10,098 nucleotides of DNA, taken from NCBI GenBank assembly GCA_025359705.1, contig JANYFS010000102.1, positions 1 through 10,098 of the forward strand. The letters are read 5' to 3'. Shown piece by piece: positions 6,643-10,098 of this stretch. A program made the position numbers and the translations under genes. Each line of letters begins with the position of its first letter. Position 1 is the first letter of the stretch. This stretch comes from Deinococcales bacterium. GTDB lineage: Bacteria; Deinococcota; Deinococci; Deinococcales; Deinococcaceae. A model generated the notes under the pieces. That model was not told where the DNA came from. It saw only the letters and a list, made by a program, of their open reading frames with translations, and did not search any database.

Positions 6643-6656
6643 CAAAAGGTAAAGCC

Positions 6657-6695
6657 CTTGTCTAAATTCGCTCTTGTCTAAATCCAAGGTCTAAA
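6657..6695 (+). repeat. Short direct repeats GTCTAAA, three copies
   Basis: CTTGTCTAAAT occurs at 6657-6667 and 6673-6683, 16 bp apart, and a third GTCTAAA lies at 6689-6695. The reverse form AATTTAGA (6714-6721) overlaps the -10 box of the HAD gene and matches TCTAAATT at 6661-6668. They may be binding sites for a regulator of the HAD gene. Confidence 0.5.
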
Positions 6696-6717
6696 CCCAA
6701 ACCCTCGAGCCAGAATT

Positions 6718-6723
6718 TAGAAT
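6718..6723 (+). promoter_or_regulatory. -10 box of a probable leaderless HAD mRNA
   Basis: TAGAAT, five of six matches to TATAAT and fitting TANNNT, ends seven bases before the ATG at 6731, so the mRNA would begin at or next to the start codon. There is no ribosome binding site between them. Leaderless mRNAs with this arrangement are known to be common in Deinococcus. No clear -35 box was seen. Confidence 0.5.
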
Positions 6724-6730
6724 ACATAGC

Positions 6731-7414
6731 ATGATTAAAGCCGTACTGTTCGACCTAGACGAAACCTTGCTAGACCGCACCCTCAGCCTCGAGCGGTTTT
6801 TGCCTCACCACCTCGAGCGGATTGCCCTCGAGCCTGCCCAGACCGCAGGTTATTTGAAGCGTTTTCATGAACTGGATGCCAAAGGCTACGGCCCCAAAGA
6901 TCTGATGTTTGCCACGCTGGTTGCCGAATTCGATTTGAAACAGACGGGGCCAGAACTTCACCGCAACTTCACCCACGAAGCCGCCAAAGGATCGGTACTC
7001 TACCCTGATGCCCTGCCCACCCTGCTCGAGCTACGCAAACGGGGTTTTGCTTTGGGCATCATCACCAATGGCACGGTTGCCATGCAGCAAGGCAAACTGC
7101 ACGCCTGTAACCTCGAGCCTATGGTGGATTTTTCGCTGATTTCCGAGCGCGAAGGCATCAAAAAACCCGACCCGCGCATTTTTAACACCGCCCTCGAGCG
7201 CTTGGGTTTGCAGGCTAAACAGGTGCTTTTTGTAGGCGACCACCCAATCAATGATATTGCGGGCGCGGCAAAAGTGGGAATGCACACCGCTTGGCTGCGC
7301 CAGGGTCGTAAATGGTCGCTCGAGGGGATAAAACCCACCGTTACCCTCGAGTGTTTGAATGAGCTGTTGGCTTTGGTTGATGGGATTGTTTTGGTTGATG
7401 GGGTGACGCTCTGA
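6731..7414 (+). CDS. HAD-superfamily hydrolase (phosphatase type)
   Basis: A 227-residue HAD subfamily IA hydrolase, usually a soluble phosphatase acting on small phosphorylated metabolites. All four motifs are present: DLDET with nucleophile D8 and acid/base D10, threonine T112 in IITNG, lysine in KKPD (144-147), and GDHPIND with D170 and D175. The helical cap lies between about residues 15 and 90. It resembles the YjjG nucleotidase and phosphoglycolate phosphatase-like groups, but the substrate cannot be fixed. The start is the ATG at 6731 with no ribosome binding site and a -10 box directly upstream. All eight Leu-Glu pairs are CTC GAG. The last residues, LVDGIV LVDGVT L, come from an in-frame 18-bp tandem duplication and lie beyond the usual fold. 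It diverges from the aminotransferase gene, sharing its control region. Confidence 0.9.
   Translation: MIKAVLFDLDETLLDRTLSLERFLPHHLERIALEPAQTAGYLKRFHELDAKGYGPKDLMFATLVAEFDLKQTGPELHRNFTHEAAKGSVLYPDALPTLLELRKRGFALGIITNGTVAMQQGKLHACNLEPMVDFSLISEREGIKKPDPRIFNTALERLGLQAKQVLFVGDHPINDIAGAAKVGMHTAWLRQGRKWSLEGIKPTVTLECLNELLALVDGIVLVDGVTL
7372..7402 (+). repeat. In-frame 18-bp duplication at the HAD 3' end
   Basis: TTTGGTTGATGGG occurs at 7372-7384 and 7390-7402, offset by 18 bp, so that LVDGI/VLVDGV is repeated in the protein tail. This looks like a small slippage event. Confidence 0.7.
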
Positions 7415-7581
7415 GGAAGTTAAGGCTTGATAGATATAAAGCAAGCACAAAAAAGGCCACTCTCGAGCAAAATTTGAAGATACTCGAACTAATGTTATTA
7501 ACAAAGCAATGCAAAAAAGGCGTTTAGTGTGGTGTTCCCCACGGGTCGATTGATTTACGGCTCGAGGGCCACACAAGTAAG
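7415..7581. other. Gap between converging HAD and regulator genes
   Basis: This 167-bp gap holds two CTCGAG sites (near 7463 and 7561), a short palindrome TGTTATTAACA (7493-7503), and on the minus strand a weak GTGG/CCAC hairpin followed after several bases by a T run (the A run near 7514). The last could be a poor terminator for the regulator gene. No gene was seen. Confidence 0.4.
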
Positions 7582-8241
7582 TCATACCAAAGTGTATACA
7601 GGGGAAGTTTCGGCATGAAACAACCGCAACAATTCGATTCCTGTGCAACTGAGCTGGTAATACACCGATCTGCCCCGCCGCTGCGACTCCACCAAACCCG
7701 TCTGGCGCAGCAAAGAGAGGTGTTCCGAAACCCCACTTGAGGCCAGATGCAACCGTTTGGATAGCTCGAGGGTGCTGGTGGGGGTTTCCAAACTGAGCAG
7801 CACTTCGGAGCGGCCTTGGCCCAAGAGTAGCTCGAGGGCGGGGTGGTTGGGCGGGGCTTGATTTGACCATAAATTGGCAATCCCACGCGGGGTATAGGCC
7901 AAAACGGGTTGCCACGGTGGATCGAGGATGGTCATAAATGTGGGCCAGACAAAAGCCGAAGGCATCAACAGCAAACCCCGCCCCTCGAGGTTGATTTCAG
8001 CACTCGAGGTGGAACACATCGACTGATCCAATTCCAGTACCCCGTTTTGATACTGCACCATCGGGCTAATTTTATCGAACATGGCTTCGGCCCCACCCAG
8101 TGCCTGATTTCGCGCCCGTGTGAGGACATCCGCCTCGAGGGTGGCGCGGATTTTAGGCCAGTGCATTTCCAAAGTGTGTTCCCAAAAAAGCTGTAAGGCA
8201 GCACAAATCCGCTCGAGGGTGGTTTGGGGATTGTCCAGCAA
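7582..8241 (-). CDS. ArsR-type transcription regulator, probably N-terminally truncated
   Basis: A 219-residue frame from a TTG at 8241. The C-terminal part is a clear winged helix of the ArsR type: STLELSKRLHLASSGVSEHL (156-175) is the helix-turn-helix, then LLRQTGLVESQRRGRSVYYQL is the recognition end and wing. The region before it matches the DUF5937 domain found upstream of ArsR winged helices, with DVLTRARNQALGGAEAMF, GRGLLLMPSAF and DPPWQPVLAY as landmarks. Such proteins usually run to about 320-330 residues, so roughly 80-100 are missing. The same phase stays open to 8361 with coding-like sequence (RWAILALERKNRAWLYQGQ) but meets TGA at 8362-8364 and has no ATG, GTG or ribosome binding site. 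Either a shortened protein starts at TTG or this is a 5'-deleted pseudogene. No metal-binding ELCVCDL-type motif is visible, so the ligand is unknown. Confidence 0.65.
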   Translation of the reverse strand: MLDNPQTTLERICAALQLFWEHTLEMHWPKIRATLEADVLTRARNQALGGAEAMFDKISPMVQYQNGVLELDQSMCSTSSAEINLEGRGLLLMPSAFVWPTFMTILDPPWQPVLAYTPRGIANLWSNQAPPNHPALELLLGQGRSEVLLSLETPTSTLELSKRLHLASSGVSEHLSLLRQTGLVESQRRGRSVYYQLSCTGIELLRLFHAETSPVYTLV

Positions 8242-8447
8242 ATTTTGCTTTGCGGAGGATAACTGACCCTGATAAAGCCACGCCCGATTTTTGCGCTCGA
8301 GGGCCAGAATCGCCCACCTTTTGCGCGGTTTGGCAGATCGGCTCGAGCCACTATGCGGAACTCAAGAACCCAGCCCCAGCTTAGAACATAAAATATCCTG
8401 ATGAAATGAACGCCCCTCGAGTGAAGATGTAAAAATGGGCGCGTAGT
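8242..8447. other. Gap holding the regulator's broken upstream part
   Basis: Between the TTG at 8241 and the peptidase stop at 8448 the minus strand stays open in the regulator's phase to 8361. I looked in the other two phases for the missing N-terminal part and did not find it. ACGCCCC (8410-8416) and GGGCGCGT (8437-8444) can form a seven-pair stem with one bulge just past the peptidase stop, a weak terminator candidate without a T run directly after it. Confidence 0.4.
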
Positions 8448-10098
8448 TTAGTCTAGCTCGAGCTGAGCCGCCACAAATTCCATCAATTCCCGCACGGTAT
8501 TGCGGTCAAAGGCAAATTGAATGCCTGCGGCTTCAAACAATTCGGGCAAGGGTTTGGTATTGCCCAAAGTCAGCGCGTATTTGTATCGCTCGAGGGTTTT
8601 TTGGGGGTTCTCGAGGGCGTTTCTCCAGATTTGCAACGCACCTAGCCAGGCAATGGCGTATTCCAGCATATACAGCGGCGAAGTGAAGATATGCCCACTT
8701 TGCCAACCTTTGGCCCGTTTTTCCTCGAGGCCAGACCAGTCCATTCCTGCCTCATATGCCTGCGAAACCTCGAGCCATTTGGTATCCAAATCGGAAAGGC
8801 TGACTTGGGGTTGGGTGTAGAGCCAATGCTGAAAAGAATCATCTTTGGCTACGTTCACAATCACCCGCAAAACCGTCTCGAGTTCTTCTGCTCGCGCTTT
8901 GGCAGTGTCTTCGGGGCTGTAAAACCCAATTGGGCGCTCGAGCAGGGGCAGGGTCAGCAATTCCATAGCCTGTGAAGCCACTTCGCAAAACTCGAGGGGT
9001 GGGCAGATTTCCCAAAGCAAAACACCGATTTTCATGCTCGAGAGAAAGTTGAAGGCGTGTCCTGCTTCGTGCAGCAGCACCCGAATATCTAAGTTGGTTC
9101 CGTTGGCGTTCCAGTAGATGTAACTTTGCTGGCTTTGGGCAAAAAATGTGTTGTAGCCCAAGTTGGGGATCTTGCCCGCACGGGTTTCCAACTCGAGGTT
9201 GCCTTGCTTTCGCAGGGTGGTAAAATGCCCGCCCAGCTCGGGATCGAGGGCATCAAAAATCCGCTCAAGGCCGTCCTCGAGTTCCGTTATGTTGAAGAAG
9301 GGTTTGAGGGCTTTTCCGCCCTGTGAATCGGCCTGCACATCCCAAGGGCGCAACCGCTCGAGGCCCAAGCTGTGTTGTTTCTGCTGACGCAATTTCCGCA
9401 ACAGCGGAACCACCTCGAGGCGCACCGATTCGTGCAACGCTTGAGCCTGCTCTGGAGTGTAGTCAAAGCGGCTCATGGTTTGCCAGGTGTACTCGAGAAA
9501 ATTGGGAAAATCTGCATTATGGGCTTGTTGTTGGCGCAGCTCGAGCAGTTTTTCAAATAGCGCTCCGCCTTCAGGGGCCAGGCCATTTTCATAGTCGTTC
9601 AAGCCGTACCAAGCGGCCTTACGCACATCACGGCTTGGCTCGAGCAAGCGCTTTTGGGCCATCGGTACACTCAGGGTTTCATCCCCAATCACCACCTGTT
9701 TGCTGGCTTTTAACTTTTCGTATTCGGCGCACAGCACAGAGATTTCAGTCTCGAGCGGCACATTGGCATCGCGGTAGAGGGCCGCATCTTGAGCAAAGCG
9801 TTTCCACATCTGTTGGTGCTGGGCGGGTGGGGTATAGCCCTCGAGCGCCAACATTTTTTGGGTCAGGCGGTGTTCCGCCTCGGTGACGTGCGGAACCACA
9901 TCTTGCAATATTGCGTTGTGGGCCGCTTCTGCCGCACTATCCGCAGTATTTTCGTGATAGGCTCGCATTCGCCAAGTCGCCACCTCTTGAACTTCACAGG
10001 CCAGATTGCTCCAGCGGTGCAGCCAATCCAACACATTCTCGGGGGTTAAAGTTTCACACTCAAGGGCTTGGTAACGCGGCTCGAGGTCGGCCCAGGTC
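8448..10098 (-). CDS. PepF/M3-family oligoendopeptidase, 5' end outside window
   Basis: A zinc metallopeptidase of family M3, cutting short peptides in the cytoplasm, usually for peptide recycling. The zinc motif HEAGH is encoded at 9057-9071, in LDIRVLLHEAGHAFNFL. The third ligand glutamate is in LEFCEVASQAMELL (about 8955-8997), and the substrate-contact end GHIFTSPLYMLEYAIA follows near 8650-8700. A GTG at 10034 gives 528 residues, but the frame stays open to the right edge with family-like sequence (TWADLEPRYQALE), so the real start lies beyond 10098. At least 550 codons are present, close to the usual 565-575, so only the first few residues are missing. No signal peptide is visible in what remains. 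CTCGAG sites are dense here, about one per 90 bp. Confidence 0.93.
   Translation of the reverse strand, partial: TWADLEPRYQALECETLTPENVLDWLHRWSNLACEVQEVATWRMRAYHENTADSAAEAAHNAILQDVVPHVTEAEHRLTQKMLALEGYTPPAQHQQMWKRFAQDAALYRDANVPLETEISVLCAEYEKLKASKQVVIGDETLSVPMAQKRLLEPSRDVRKAAWYGLNDYENGLAPEGGALFEKLLELRQQQAHNADFPNFLEYTWQTMSRFDYTPEQAQALHESVRLEVVPLLRKLRQQKQHSLGLERLRPWDVQADSQGGKALKPFFNITELEDGLERIFDALDPELGGHFTTLRKQGNLELETRAGKIPNLGYNTFFAQSQQSYIYWNANGTNLDIRVLLHEAGHAFNFLSSMKIGVLLWEICPPLEFCEVASQAMELLTLPLLERPIGFYSPEDTAKARAEELETVLRVIVNVAKDDSFQHWLYTQPQVSLSDLDTKWLEVSQAYEAGMDWSGLEEKRAKGWQSGHIFTSPLYMLEYAIAWLGALQIWRNALENPQKTLERYKYALTLGNTKPLPELFEAAGIQFAFDRNTVRELMEFVAAQLELD

Larger units (their letters stand above)
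76..10085. repeat. Dispersed palindrome CTCGAG, about 85 copies
   Basis: By hand count the hexamer occurs about 85 times between 76-81 and 10080-10085, against two to three expected by chance in 10 kb. It lies inside genes on both strands and in the gaps near 2380, 4942, 6703, 7463, 7561 and 8417. Most genic copies encode Leu-Glu, but Ser-Ser and Ala-Arg phases also occur. Forms broken at an outer base are rare: I saw about six CTCGA(not G) and three (not C)TCGAG. Only two copies fall in 4145-5376. Confidence 0.9.

Noticed and set aside
7493..7503. TGTTATTAACA as a second copy of the 6627-6642 operator
   Set aside because: The half-sites are in the opposite arrangement with a one-base centre, and it lies between converging genes rather than at a promoter.
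76..10085. CTCGAG copies as cloning linkers or assembly artefacts
   Set aside because: They sit in conserved protein positions without breaking frames and are spread evenly, which linkers would not do.

Overview
The window looks like chromosomal DNA of a member of the Deinococcota (Deinococcus-Thermus). This is an inference from family resemblance: the aminotransferase closely resembles the Thermus LysN group, and a small DUF4388 protein and an ArsR-type regulator with a DUF5937-like N-terminal region fit the same phylum. The moderate GC content points to one of the lower-GC members rather than Thermus itself. I cannot fix the genus. No phage, plasmid, insertion sequence, CRISPR array, rRNA or tRNA gene was seen.

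Layout. 1-1278 (minus strand): a GNAT acetyltransferase gene whose stop codon overlaps the start of an MFS transporter gene cut by the left edge. 1392-2360 (plus): a tRNA-dihydrouridine synthase. 2459-4183 (minus): a bacterial dynamin-like GTPase with a C-terminal membrane hairpin. 4184-4498: a long leader with small repeats. 4499-4840 (plus): a 113-residue DUF4388 protein. 4841-5367: an AT-rich stretch with a 12-bp-stem hairpin and degenerate repeats but no convincing gene. 5368-6561 (minus): a LysN-like PLP aminotransferase. 6562-6730: a divergent regulatory region with a perfect 16-bp palindrome. 6731-7414 (plus): a HAD hydrolase that is probably translated from a leaderless mRNA. 7582-8241 (minus): an ArsR-type regulator lacking the expected N-terminal part and a good start. 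8448 to the right edge (minus): a PepF/M3 oligoendopeptidase whose first codons lie outside the window.

The genes are mostly single-gene units that converge or diverge. The only clear operon is GNAT-MFS. Nothing shows them acting in one pathway: they cover tRNA modification, membrane remodelling, amino-acid transamination, peptide turnover, a small-molecule phosphatase and transport.

The most striking signal is not a gene. The palindromic hexamer CTCGAG occurs about 85 times by hand count, roughly one per 120 bp, where chance predicts two or three. It occurs in all three codon phases and between genes, mostly as a Leu-Glu codon pair. In the HAD and aminotransferase genes every Leu-Glu pair (15 of 15) is written CTC GAG. 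The stretch 4145-5376 has only two copies and is AT-rich, so it behaves as a distinct island. The pattern recalls the HIP1 octamer of cyanobacteria, but with a different sequence and phylum.
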